DNA of 64,000 nucleotides from Lycocorax pyrrhopterus obiensis (taxonomy: Eukaryota > Chordata > Aves > Passeriformes > Paradisaeidae), in the NCBI GenBank assembly GCA_014706295.1, contig JACSVZ010000007.1:60456975-60520974 (forward strand). The letters run 5' to 3'. This document shows positions 45,470 through 56,140 of the stretch, piece by piece. The first letter of the stretch is position 1, and each line of letters opens with the position of its first letter. Below the pieces are notes generated by a model, which worked only from the letters and a program-made list of their open reading frames with translations, was not told where the DNA came from and did not search any database. A program made the position numbers and the translations under genes.

Positions 45470-45660
45470 GGCCTAAACACTTCTGCCAACAGATTAAGCT
45501 CTGCTGAAATGCTAAGAAAATTGGCCCAAACAGAGATAGGGAGGATTCTTGTTTAGCTGTTGTTTCATTTGCATGAGAATCATTGTCTGCAGACAATGGC
45601 ACCTCCCTATCACCCGAAGTGTGGGCAACTGGGTGAAACTCATTCAATTTCTGTTAAACG
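45470..45660. promoter_or_regulatory. candidate enhancer with octamer and SOX-type palindrome
   Basis: A perfect POU octamer on the minus strand (ATTTGCAT on +, 45567-45574) lies six bases from CATTGTCTGCAGACAATG (45581-45598). That is an exact 18-bp palindrome holding two inverted SOX-type half-sites (CATTGT and ACAATG). Read on -, the order is CATTGT, CTGCAG, ACAATG, six bases, then ATGCAAAT. POU and SOX factors are known to bind cooperatively at adjacent sites; the usual spacing is 0-3 bases, so this layout is related but not canonical. Surrounding unique DNA ('gctgttaatgggcc', 'gcgaaatgctaag'-like words) is conserved-looking. Confidence 0.35.
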
Positions 45661-45667
45661 ACAGAAA

Positions 45668-45689
45668 TTGTTTGTTTGTTTGTTTGTTT
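45668..45689 (+). repeat. (TTTG)n microsatellite
   Basis: Five perfect units of TTTG, directly visible. Confidence 0.88.
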
Positions 45690-45891
45690 CTAGAGGAAAA
45701 GAAAAATGCTCATTTTCAACTGCAAGGAGGAGTAGATCAGAAGTGAAATCCAACCCCCAAATGCCGCCAGCTCGTGATGGACTGGGAGCTAACAAGATGG
45801 GAAGACCCAAAAGAAAAGAATTGTGAGAAGAACTCACAATTAAGTAGTGAGTGTGTTTGAATCAATTACTGTCAAGTAAGAAGAGGAATAA

Positions 45892-45946
45892 GAAGGAAGG
45901 AAGGAAGGAAGGAAGGAAGGAAGGAAGGAAGGAAGGAAGGAAGGAA
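45892..45946 (+). repeat. (GGAA)n microsatellite flanked by a 13-bp direct repeat
   Basis: About thirteen perfect GGAA units. The flanks carry an exact direct repeat GAAGAGGAATAAG at 45880-45892 and 45957-45969. GGAA is the core bound by ETS-family factors, so the array is a potential multi-site ETS platform. That is inference; it may be a neutral microsatellite. Confidence 0.93.
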
Positions 45947-45969
45947 CTTCAAGGAAGAAGAGGAATAAG

Positions 45970-48660
45970 CAAAATTAGTCTACTTGGGGAAGGTGAAGAG
46001 TAAGTTTCTTTCTAAAAAAGTGAGATGTGTTTCTGTTATTATTTGTGCTGCTGAAGTTCCCAGGTGAGCCATATCCTGGTGTTGTTTCCATTTAAATGCT
46101 GTCCTAACAGCACTTCCCCCAGGTTCAGTGTTCGGGAAGAGGGTTAATTTGTTGCTCAGGTGACATATATTTTTTTCCCATTTCCCCCTCTGTTGTTAAA
46201 AATAATGGCCTGGATTATCCGAATTGTAGCAGCACCTGGAGCCACCAGCCAAGGCTCCAGCCCCCTGGGAGGAGGCACTGACCAGGAAAACGGGGAGCTG
46301 GTTCTCCAGGGAGCTCCTGGCTCTCAGAGAAGGGGACTCACAGGGATGGAGAGTGAAGACTGGAGGCCACCTCAGGAGTGGGGCACAGGCAGGGAGCTCA
46401 GGCACATCTGTGGCCCAGGTGAGCGTGTTTGGCCAGGGGTGACTGTGTGCTCAGGGCCACCCCGTGCTGGTGCAAGGAAGGATGAAGCAGCCCAGCACCT
46501 TGGGGGGGGTTTCTGTCTTTATTGCTGATTAGTGACGTGGGATTTAATCCCAGCACCATTCGACATTTCCTTTCCTCAGGAGATCCTGCTGTTTTCTTTA
46601 TATTTTTTTTTATTTTTTTTTTTTCTTCTAGCCCTGATACTTTTGGCCATCACTGCTGTTCCTGGCAGTTACCTGTGGCTGCTTTAAATGCCACCGGATG
46701 CGAGGGGATGTTTACATTTCCCCAATTACATTGTCTTTGAGCGGTTCTAAACTTGACTTTGATTAAACACGCTAATAACAAGAGAGGCTCCGGTTTTTTT
46801 CCTTTTTTTTTTTTTTCTTTTTTTATGAATGTCACTTGCTTGAGTTGAAAAGACATGCTCTTAATACTCGCTTTTCATCTAAATCAAGAAAGCAACACTA
46901 AGCAAAAAAGTATTTAACTGTAGCATATAGGATTGTAAAGATGGTAATCAGGGACACTGGTAATTGAAGCTTTTGGGGGAGAACCTTTCTTCTGAATCCT
47001 TCAGTCTGTTTAATAGGATAAAATTAGCTTGAGTGGCTTGGTGTTTGAAGAGGTTATGATATAATTGGAGCTGCCTCCTGGGTTTGCTGCTGGACAAGGC
47101 GATCAGGTGGAGACATGGGAGGGCATGGGAACCTCTGAAGTAGAAGACTCAGCTTCTGCCATACTAATTAGCCTAAATTAGCTATGCCAGTTTTCTGCTT
47201 GCTTTTGAATTTCCCTGATAATGCTTTTATCGGGAGTGGAAGAAAAGGAATATGAAAACACGCGCAAAGTTCACTGCGGAATGGCAGAAGCGGTGGCAAC
47301 TGCCGACGTAGGGCTCAGGCTTATTGCTGCGAGCTTCAAAAAAAAGAAAAAAAATCGTGGGGGGAAAAAAAAGATTGAATAGCATTAGGAAATAACAAAT
47401 GGATATCAAGTACAACCCCTAGGGATTTAGAAAGTACTACGGCTTGCGCTCTCGAACACGAAAGTTTACAAAACATCTGTAAGAAATTGATTATCTTGAG
47501 GATTATACACACATTATTTGGAGGGCAGCCTCCTCCCCCCAGACCCCAGCTTTGCTCTTGAGTGTTTAACCCAAGGTGAAGGAGGCGGTTCTCCTCCAGG
47601 CAGAACCAGCTCCGGCACCTCCGCTCATGCTCCACCATCCGCGAGGCCCAGGAGAGGCTATTTGTGTTTTGTGAGCTGCTGCCATTTTTTAATTTTCACT
47701 TCCGACCCCAATTAATCAACTTTAACCATGCAAAGAGATTTGTGGCACATTCAGCATAGCTTGCATAAATCTGTTTTAATTGAAAATGTGCGAATGGGAA
47801 AGAAAATAAGGAGGGGTTTTTTTATGTCTTCTTTCTGTCCTGGGTGGATAGGGGTGGATTCTGTTGCCAGTGGATGAAGCAAGTCAGGAGAGGACTTCTT
47901 CAAAGGCATGTTAGAATGCATTTTCACAGATAAAAACAGCTCCATCCCTGGGGAAGAGTTGAGGCTATGGGGAGATAAAGTTTTTTCCTTCCCAATTAGT
48001 ACCAGCCTTGGTTTGGGGACAGGTATTTGGGGCCAGAATTGTCCATGTCTCTCATTGCACGTTTAGATATTAGAAACTTCCGGGACAAGCCTCCCATCAG
48101 CAATGTGCTGTCCTAGCAGGGTCCACTGGCTCCAGGAGGCCTCCTGTCACTGGATGAGAGGGCGGAATGAGGTTCTGGGAGATCTGCTGGACACCCTCTG
48201 AGGGTGTCATGGTTCAGGATCTCTCAGGCAGGAATGTTCTTATGTTTCCCATGAGCCATTTTTCCACCCAGTGCCCTTTCTCCCCACCAGGCTGTCCCAG
48301 GAATGTTTTGCAAAGACCTGCGTGAAATTAGGAGAGGATTTCAAGGTCATTTAAACAGCAGAGTTTGCAAGGCTCACACAAAGCTTGGTTTGCTCATGGT
48401 TTTCCACCGTATCCCCAGGGTCACATCAGAGATTTTTAAACAGAATTGTGTCAACTTCATAGTTAGAGAGGATAATGGGGTAGAGAGCTGATCTGAGGGA
48501 CTGTGGTGCACAAGGGGTGCCTTGTGCTCCAGAGGACAATTTCTGGTAAAATTGGACTTGTTTAAACACATTCTGCATCTCAGCACAAGGAAACCAACCC
48601 GAGGGCACTGTGCTGTTACTATTCATCACTGCCTGCTTTCCATGGAAAATCAATAGGGAT
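45970..48660. other. unique sequence with T- and A-rich runs
   Basis: Low-complexity runs: T-rich at 46592-46628 and 46794-46824, A/G-rich at 47338-47373. A G8 run lies at 46503. Between them is unique DNA, with conserved-looking AT-rich parts near 46840-47060 and 47680-47790. The 122-codon frame 46160-46528 (+) has no domain. No gene supported. Confidence 0.4.
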
Positions 48661-51229
48661 ATCAGGGTTTAAAAACCTCAGCTAAGCTATTTTATTGTAT
48701 TTTATCTTATTCTTTCTGGAGAGGAAACTGGCTGAGCTCACATTTCTAACAAGTGCTTGAGAATGAGTTTGGAAGACCCTGGAAAATGAATTTCCTTCAC
48801 TGTCTCCTCCATTTCCATGTACAACGGAATTGCTCTTTGGGTCCCCTCTCAGCTGGGGGGTACCTGGTCCTCAGTGGAAAATACAGTTCAGATTCTGGTT
48901 TTTAGGGCAACGAATCTGTCAGGGAAAGAGAATGAGTCTTGACTTCTCTTCTTCGGGCTCCCACACTCGCACAACACTTGTTCAGGCTTTTTATCAGGTG
49001 CAAACACCTGAGCCCCATAAGCCCTTCAGCTCTGGCACACACATTTTTCGTGTTCACTCGAGTGCCTGCACACAGACAAGTGTTGGAGCAGCTTCGTCTC
49101 CCACCCCTGAGGGCCCCAAGGCAGCACCCTGGGTATTACCTGCTCAGCTGTTCCACGTGTGTTATTGGGGGTTGGAGCCTGCAAATGTTTCTTCACAGAA
49201 ACAGCATCGCTCTTGTGACCCAGTCCTCCCCACACAGATCTTGCAGAGGTGGGTTTTTATCACTCCACTCAGTCTCTTTGCATTCACAGGGTTTTCTTTT
49301 GCATGGCTTGTTGGCTCATCCAACTACAAAATAATGACAGTGAAATTGTTTTGAAAACCTCCTCAGTCCAAAACCTGGATTTTTGAGCTTGCTGCTATAA
49401 ATTCTGCAAGGAAAGTGTTGTCTTCTTGAAAAGTGTAACACCCAGATAGGATTTTTTAGAGCTGAAGGGAGTCATTCTTAATTAGAGAAAAAAAGAACCG
49501 GGAAATCTTTCTGGGTTTTTTTCTGTCAGACTTATTTGATAGAAATGTTTAACTGGTAGGAACCATGAGGCAAACTCCTGAATGACAGACAGCTGAAGAA
49601 GGGACCACAAGCTGTTGTCCTTGAAACCAGTGGTGATTTTCCCCTTGACATCGCAGGGCACATTATCCAGCACAGCCCAACTCCAGACAGTTTTATTCTG
49701 CAGCCAGCAGTGATTCCTGTTCAGAAAAGACACAACTGCTCCCCAGAGGAACTGTGCAGCATGGAGAAAACCTTGCACAGGTTAAAGGCTGGACCACAGC
49801 CCCACCAGAGCCAGCATGAAGCCTCTCAGTGGTCCCAGCAAAGCAGAATTCCATCACCAGTGACCAGGCTGACCACACTGATGCAAATCTAGAGAAAATG
49901 TGGTTGAGCAAATGAGCTCTGACCCAGCCTTGCATCTATTTGAGCAGAGGTGGCTTTTGCTCAGTTCATGGCACAAAAGTATTTATCCCTTCAGTCCTTC
50001 TCTGCTCTTGCTGTTGTACCCAGGAGAGAAAAGAGCTGCAGAGCGTGAAGCAGCTTTTTGGGAGAGCTCCCTTCTGTGTGGGCAGTGCCTCCAGCTCCCC
50101 TGACAGCAGAGAGATATTCCTGCTGTGCTTCCTGCTTGTCCTTGCCATGACTCCTGCAAGCCAGATCTGCTCCTGCTCAGGCCACACGACACACAATAAA
50201 GCAAGAATAATTTCAGCAGTTTTTGCTGATCCTTGAGCTGAACCCAAAATACCCCACAGGTCTGACAAATGGGTCACCTGGCTGATGTCTGATCTGCAAG
50301 CAGTGTACCTTTGCCTGGGATGTCCTAGGAGCACGGTGATGTGAAGTCAGGACTTTTGGGGGAAGAAAGAGAGGAACAGAAAAGAAAGAAAAAAAATTTA
50401 AAAAACAAGGATGGAAAGAAAAAAAATCAAGGTATTACTGGCTAAAGACACAAGCGCTGATTGGTAGGGAGTGTTTGAACCTGTCCTCAAGGCCACACCA
50501 CAGCTGCAGAAGGGCAGGAGAGATGGAGCTCTGTTCCATGGGCACAGCAGGAGGAGAATCCCCAGGAATCCCCATTCCTCCATTCTCCCAACAGCCCACA
50601 AGACAAAGCCACATGAGGCTGTTTTCCACCCTCCACAAGGTGTTTTCTGGCTTGTGCCTCCATCTCTCTGTGCACCCAAGACCTCTGAGAGACAGAGGTA
50701 ATGCGTGACCCTGCTGCAGATGTGCTTCCTTCTCCCTTCCAGGAGTAAGGACCTTCAATCCCGGTGTGCTGAGCCTGTTGGATAGGTGGGGGGAAAAAAA
50801 AATCCCCTCTGCTTAAATCAATTCCCTCAAGTCTCTGAGGAGCAGCAAACCACAGCAGCCCCAAAGTGTGTGTGGGATCCAAGGAGCTTTCAGCTCAGCA
50901 CGCCACGAGGGAGGGCTGGCTCAGCAACCAGAGTCCCTGCTTGGCTCCATCAGGCAGTACAGCAAACAAGTCATGTCTCTTAGAAGAGGAAAAATCTATT
51001 TCAGAGCTCTCTCTTTTTTCTGTGTGGGTGCTTATCTCTGGTCACTGCTGTTCACCATGTAGAGAAGTCTCTGTGGCATGCATTTCTGAGAGGGCAAACT
51101 GTCTAAAATTAGCTGTTAGTTTAAAATAAGAGACTGTGCAGTTCTCCAGGGAGGGGCATTCATCCTCCAAAGGAAACTGTCAAGGATTGTTCAGGATTAC
51201 TCTCCAGCTGTTCAGGACTGCTGCATCCT
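48661..51229. other. unique non-coding sequence
   Basis: About 2.6 kb. The longest frames (174 codons at 48830-49354 and 131 codons at 48939-49334, both +; 131 codons at 50487-50882, -) overlap each other and lack domains. A perfect ATGCAAAT octamer is at 49881-49888. A purine-rich run lies at 50361-50428. No interspersed repeats recognised. Confidence 0.4.
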
Positions 51230-51560
51230 TTTAAATTATAATGTCAACATGTTGCAAATAATATGGAATGACAATGTCTAATTTCTGTCCTGTGAGGAAT
51301 GAAAAGGAAGGGAAATTGCTAGCATACTAGATACACACCAGATTTGAGAGACCAGGTAACCTTTCTAGGTGGCTGTAGGAGAATAATTAGCCAAAACATT
51401 AATGCAAATGTAATTTTCTAGCTAGCCTCTGAAATCTAGAGGCGTTATATTAAGCATTCCAGGCTAATGCTCTCCAGAATAGTTTGTGTTATCTCTGAGG
51501 CCAAGGGATGTAGCAACTCCTCCACTGATTGAATTCTTTATGTTGAGTAGCTGGGGGTTT
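51230..51560. promoter_or_regulatory. candidate conserved element with octamer
   Basis: AT-rich unique DNA with a perfect ATGCAAAT octamer (51402-51409) inside 'acattaatgcaaatgtaatt'. Homeodomain-like words 'gaataattagcc' and 'ttttctagctagcc' are nearby, as are SOX-like 'gacaatgtc' and a palindromic 'gctagcata' patch. No frame or repeat. Enhancer-like by inspection. Confidence 0.33.
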
Positions 51561-51638
51561 ATTTCCCAAAAGTGCTTGCTACCAGCACTGCTGGCTTTGA
51601 GGAAGGAATTTCAGTGCCAAGTTGCATGAATTGCATAT
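51561..51638. other. unique spacer
   Basis: Unique DNA up to the start of the next CR1 copy. Confidence 0.4.
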
Positions 51639-51776
51639 GTGGAAGTGTCCAAGGCCAGGCTGGATGGGGCTTGGAGCAACCTGGGATAGTGGAAGGTGTC
51701 CCTGCCGATAGCAGGGGCTTGGAATGAGCTGAGCTTTAAGGTCCCTTCCAACCCAAACCATTCCATGATTCCATGA
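51639..51776 (+). mobile_element. CR1 LINE 3' end, sense on +
   Basis: 'gtggaagtgtccaaggccagg', 'ctggatggggcttggagcaac', 'ctgggatagtggaaggtgtcc', 'gagctttaaggtcccttcc' and a tail 'aacccaaaccattccatgatt' with a second 'ccatga'. Little diverged from the copies at 371 and 19907. Confidence 0.93.
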
Positions 51777-52239
51777 ATGTGGAAGAGGTCATGGTTATTA
51801 CTGACCTTCACACCCATGAGCAGCCCACCGTGAATTTATCCCCCCCAAAAATATGGAATATTTAACCTGACTATGTGAGAACACAGGAAATAATGAGGTT
51901 ATTGCCGTTCATGGGCAGCTTGCATCATGTACATGCATATTCCATCTAAATTTTAACACAGACCACCAAGAGAAGGACGGTTTTTAACAGATTTTACCTG
52001 CTTTTCAGGTAGTTGTAGCTCTGAGGACTGAAGCAGACTCCCAGTCTGGGTTATGAAGTGAATTTCTGGCACTCAGCTGACAAACAGGCAACTCATGAAG
52101 TCGTGGTACCATTCCTTCAATCAGATGCCCACATCTAGAGCTTAAACCTTCTCTCAAGCTCTCAGGATGGCTGCCTATAAAATATGAACAATGCAATATG
52201 AGCGAGAAGTGTCCCAAGGTACACATTTTAATGCTCACA
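51777..52239. other. unique non-coding sequence
   Basis: Mixed AT-rich unique DNA. No gene or repeat recognised. Confidence 0.4.
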
Positions 52240-52900
52240 TTCCATGCAGCACTGTATATTTTTCACGTTTAGTTAAAGAAATAAATGAAACAGACAGAAT
52301 CCAACATGTTTTGCATTCCCTTGCAACAGAAAGCTGTTTTGATAAAACCTACGAATGATCCGTATTGATATTAACTTTTTCTTTTTTTTTTTTTTTGGTA
52401 AACTTAATTTGAATATAGAAAGTCTCTAAATGATAATTGAATCACAAGTCTGGATTAGGATTCTAGCAGCAACACTTGACTTGGTCAAAATCACCGTTAT
52501 GAAGAGATGCAATTTTTACACAGTACTTCACATTGATTAAGTAATGTGCGAAAATGGAAAAAAAGCATTCGAATCTTAATCATAGTAATTTGCATGAAAT
52601 AAAAGTCTCTGTCAAGGGAATGCACATTATAATAACTCCTGGGTGTTTTGGTTGCATCAGTGAGCAAAGAAGTTGCGTGCATTTTTTTTCTTGTCCTGAT
52701 ATGCAAGAATTTCCTCTATTTTTAGTGTACCTTTGATTAAGAGAGAATTTAGAAATACAGTTTTGTAGTCAGCGAGAGACTGTGAGACAAACAGGTATTT
52801 TAAGAGCAGCCAGGGCCCCCAGCTGATTGGCAATGTGCATACCTGAGCGGAGCACAGAACTGCAAACCAGGATGTTGTAAACACGGGGAACTCAGTTTGA
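52240..52900. promoter_or_regulatory. candidate conserved non-coding element with octamer
   Basis: AT-rich unique DNA, with a T15 run at 52382-52396. A perfect minus-strand octamer (ATTTGCAT, 52588-52595) lies in 'catagtaatttgcatgaaat'. Other motif-like words are 'cacattgattaagtaatg', 'gaatcttaatcatag' and 'cctttgattaagagag'. No frame with protein content. The right part (52800-52870) is GC-richer. Enhancer-like by inspection. Confidence 0.35.
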
Positions 52901-53439
52901 AGCTAATTAAGGCTCATTTGGTTTTGCCCTGCATCAAACAATAGCACTAAATCAGAAAAGCAGATGCATTTTGGAAGCTACTGAACTGAAGAACCTTATC
53001 TGGAGCCCAGTGGAGTCAGCAGAGACCTTCTCACTGACTTCAGTCAATCAAGCCTTAGAAATGTTGGCGTTTATTTACACAGATTGGTCTGGAGCAGAAG
53101 GGGCTTTGGAGGCAGTCCCCGCTCCGCTGGGTGCACGCGTCGGCGCTGCTCCGTGCCGTGCTGGTGGCACTGTTACCTGCCACTGACGCAGACCTGCGAG
53201 CTCAGGCACGTTTCCCTGGCCGGCGTGACCGCTGTGCAACCTGTTTTGTTTTCAAAGAGTTGCTGTTTCAAAAATCAATGGGCATCAGCCGCTAATTACA
53301 GAAAATCTATGCCTTGGCCCTTCAGCAGGTTTTGCATCCTTCCCACTCACCCCGCTGCCTCTGCTATGGGCTGGCAGCTCAGATCTGTAGCCGTAAGTGA
53401 TGACCCCCCACACCAGACCCCTTTTTTTACGTCTTTGGG
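52901..53439. promoter_or_regulatory. unique sequence with CpG-rich core (53100-53235)
   Basis: About fourteen CpGs in ~140 bases ('ccgctccgctgggtgcacgcg', 'tcggcgctgctccgtgccg'), standing out from the flanks. The 120-codon frame through it (53084-53446, +) has no domain. Possibly a small regulatory element; otherwise a GC-rich patch. Confidence 0.28.
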
Positions 53440-53548
53440 ACTCTGAGCAGCCTGATCCAGTGGAAGGTGTCCCTGCCCATGGCGGGGGCTTGGAACTGGA
53501 TGGTCTTGAAGGTCCCTTCCAACCCTGAACATTCCATGGTTCTATGGT
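53440..53548 (+). mobile_element. CR1 LINE 3' end, sense on +
   Basis: 'gcagcctgatccagtggaag', 'gtgtccctgcccatggcgg', 'ggcttggaactggatggtct', 'tgaaggtcccttccaaccc' and a tail 'attccatggttctatgg'. Same subfamily as the previous CR1 copy on this strand. Confidence 0.9.
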
Positions 53549-55112
53549 CCCTTCCAGTTCCCTCCAGGGTAGACTTTGCCACGTGGAGTTTCTGCTGAAT
53601 GGTCTTTGCCCAATGACACCTGGATTCCCCACACTGATCTGGAGATTAATTTAATGCTGTATCTTCTGACAATGTAAGCAAATAGAGAGTTATTTAAAAA
53701 GCACTTTCTGTTTGGGACCTCATTTGTCCCAGAAATGTGATTTTTGTGGGTGGGAGGTGTCTGTCCTGAATGAAGGTCTGAGAGTTTGAACCCCTTCTTC
53801 ATCCTCCAATAATCTTAAAGAAGGACAGGGACTCTGCAGCGTTTATGAACTGTCAAACAACTGAGTGTTTTACCTTTCTTAGGGCTTTGCACTTGGTCCA
53901 AATGCTCCAGGCACGAGATTTTGCCATTTTCTGTTTCCTTTCTGCAAGCTGTGCTTATAACAGGGGGCAGGTTCAAAGACCGCTTTGGAGGAGGGCCCTT
54001 TTTTTTTGAGGCATGCTGTATAAAATCTGTCGAGACCTGTGGAAGTCACGGCGATATCACTGCCTTGTATCAGGAGGGATATTTAGTTATCCCCAGCCAC
54101 AATATCATTTGGGTAATTGCTTCTTGCAGGGGATCAAGGCAGGTGTGGGAGGAAAAAAGTAATGAACAACTAAGCTTGGAAAGGAAACGTAGGTTGAAGT
54201 TTATCTCTTGTTGCTGAAGCTGCCAGTTAAGCTGGGAGCAGGAGGGGGGCTTGTTTGGGATTTATTCTGGGGGAGAAAGGCCCTGCTGTCTTCAGAGTGA
54301 GACGAGATCAAGTTCTGCCTGCAATGCCTCTTACAAGTTGTAGTTGCAGGCCAGGAGATTTTTTTACATCAAAATAAAGGAATGGATGGACCTGCACTTA
54401 TAAGAGAGTTGGCATTCCTACAACAAGCATGTAGGTTGATAAGGATTTTCTTTATTCTTTTCAAAAATAACCTTTCCTGTGAAATGCAAGCTCAAGAACA
54501 TTATCGGTTACATAGAGAAATCACATGAAAGGGCCGCATTACAATAATGAAGGAAAGAGATTCTGAGACGAGAGCAGCAGCAAAGGTACTCGGTGCCTCC
54601 TTGGCTTCAGCTGCTCCTTCTCCACACAGCTGAGGGTTTCAAACCTTGGGTTTTGGCGAAATCCCGCTTGAGAGGGGAAATCGGTGCACACAAACCACCC
54701 ACCAGGCGTGATACCAGGATCCCATCCTGCATTGCCCAGGGAGTATCCAATGCGTGGGTGCAGCCTCAGGGTGCGGGAGATGTGTTATGGTAATGGGGGT
54801 ATCTCAGTTTATGAGCTGAGGGGAATGATAATTCGCCATCCTGTGTTCCTCCTAATTTGGGAACGTGCCCAGTATCAGAGGGTATTAATGGGGTGATGGC
54901 CACGTCCCACGTCCTGCAAATGCAGCCTTGGTGCTTTAATGAAGGGAAGTCAAACCCACCGCTTTCGGAAACCATCCTAAGGAAAGGGGAAAAAGAAATT
55001 CATGAGAAATAATCCTATTAATTAATGCCCAAATCCTGGTCCCTGTGCACAGCCTGTGGAAATGCTGTGTGTGCGAGGGAGCGGAGGCAGAGGAAGGGAA
55101 GGGAACACCACC
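53549..55112. other. unique non-coding sequence
   Basis: Mixed unique DNA with a T8 run near 54001 and a G-rich patch at 54239-54250. Frames of up to about 100 codons lack domains. No repeats recognised. Confidence 0.4.
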
Positions 55113-55135
55113 TTCCTCCTCCTCCTCCTCCTCCT
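55113..55135 (+). repeat. (CCT)n microsatellite
   Basis: Seven perfect CCT units directly visible. They give poly-Pro, poly-Ser or poly-Leu in the overlapping frames. Confidence 0.9.
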
Positions 55136-56085
55136 GCCTTCTGGGCTGCTGGCTCTGCTCTGCCCAAAGTATTCCCAGCAGCTCCCACCAAGTGCCACCC
55201 AGCTCAGAGCTTCATGTCCAGCCCCAGGTTGTCCTTGCAGGACTGTGGTCAGGAGCACACAAGAAATCAGGGTGAGAAAATAGTGTTTTCTCTTCCCAAG
55301 GCAGTGATGAAGGTATTTTGTGTGTCCTTATAGAGAGGGGCAACTACCTCATGAAACTCTCCTGGCCTCGCATCCTGACGTCCTCTGGCTTGGGGCATTG
55401 GGATCCTGATATATTTCAAGGGACAATCCAGATGCCCCAAGTCAGGAAGTGTGGAACACAATAATACCTGTACGCCTGAGTTGGTCTGAGGACACTGGGA
55501 GTGCATGGAGTAGGAAGGATTCTGGCTTTGCAGAGCCCAGTTAGAATCCTGGGGGCAAGAGGTCCAGGAGAGATGTGTTAAAGTGGCTAAGACTCACTCC
55601 ATAAATGCTCCCCAAAGCCTGAAGAATGGGCAAGGCTTTCCAAGTGGAGAGTCCTTTGCTCTGGAAGTGATCTCTCCTGGTGAGTCGCCAAAACTCCTCT
55701 CTGACTCCAGGTACAAGTCTTGTTTCCACAAACAGTGCTGAACTGTGCCTTTTCCCTCAACAACTGCAGTCTTAAAATCTGCAGCCCAATTTCAACCAAT
55801 TTGATGGAGGGGCACAAGGGCTGGTCAATTTTTCTAAATATTTTGTAATTTTCCAGTTGGGAATGTCCGCACTGAACTCATGGAGTACACAAAAGGAAGG
55901 TTCAGCACAAAAGGTGTGCTGGGAAGTGAATGGGGACTTGGGGTATCAATCTGTAGGGATCCCACTTCATCAGTTCCCAGGCTGGGAAAAGAGCTTCTTT
56001 GAATGGTTTTCCTTTAATTGCAGAGGATTTCCACAAGTCCTCATTTGCTGGAAGCTCAGAATATGATCTTTAACAATCATGAACC
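55136..56085. other. unique non-coding sequence
   Basis: Mixed unique DNA with short frames lacking domains. Nothing recognised. Confidence 0.4.
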
Positions 56086-56140
56086 ATTCCCATGCAAGGA
56101 AAGGTTTAGATTCCCATGCAAGGAAAGGTTTAGATTCCCA
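56086..56140 (+). repeat. 24-bp tandem duplication
   Basis: 'attcccatgcaaggaaaggt' plus 'ttag' occurs twice without differences (56086-56109 and 56110-56133), then restarts for seven bases. A young local duplication. Confidence 0.93.

Noticed and set aside
48830..49354. 174-codon plus-strand open frame
   Set aside because: No domain, overlapped by a second 131-codon frame on the same strand and one on the other; no splice or promoter support.
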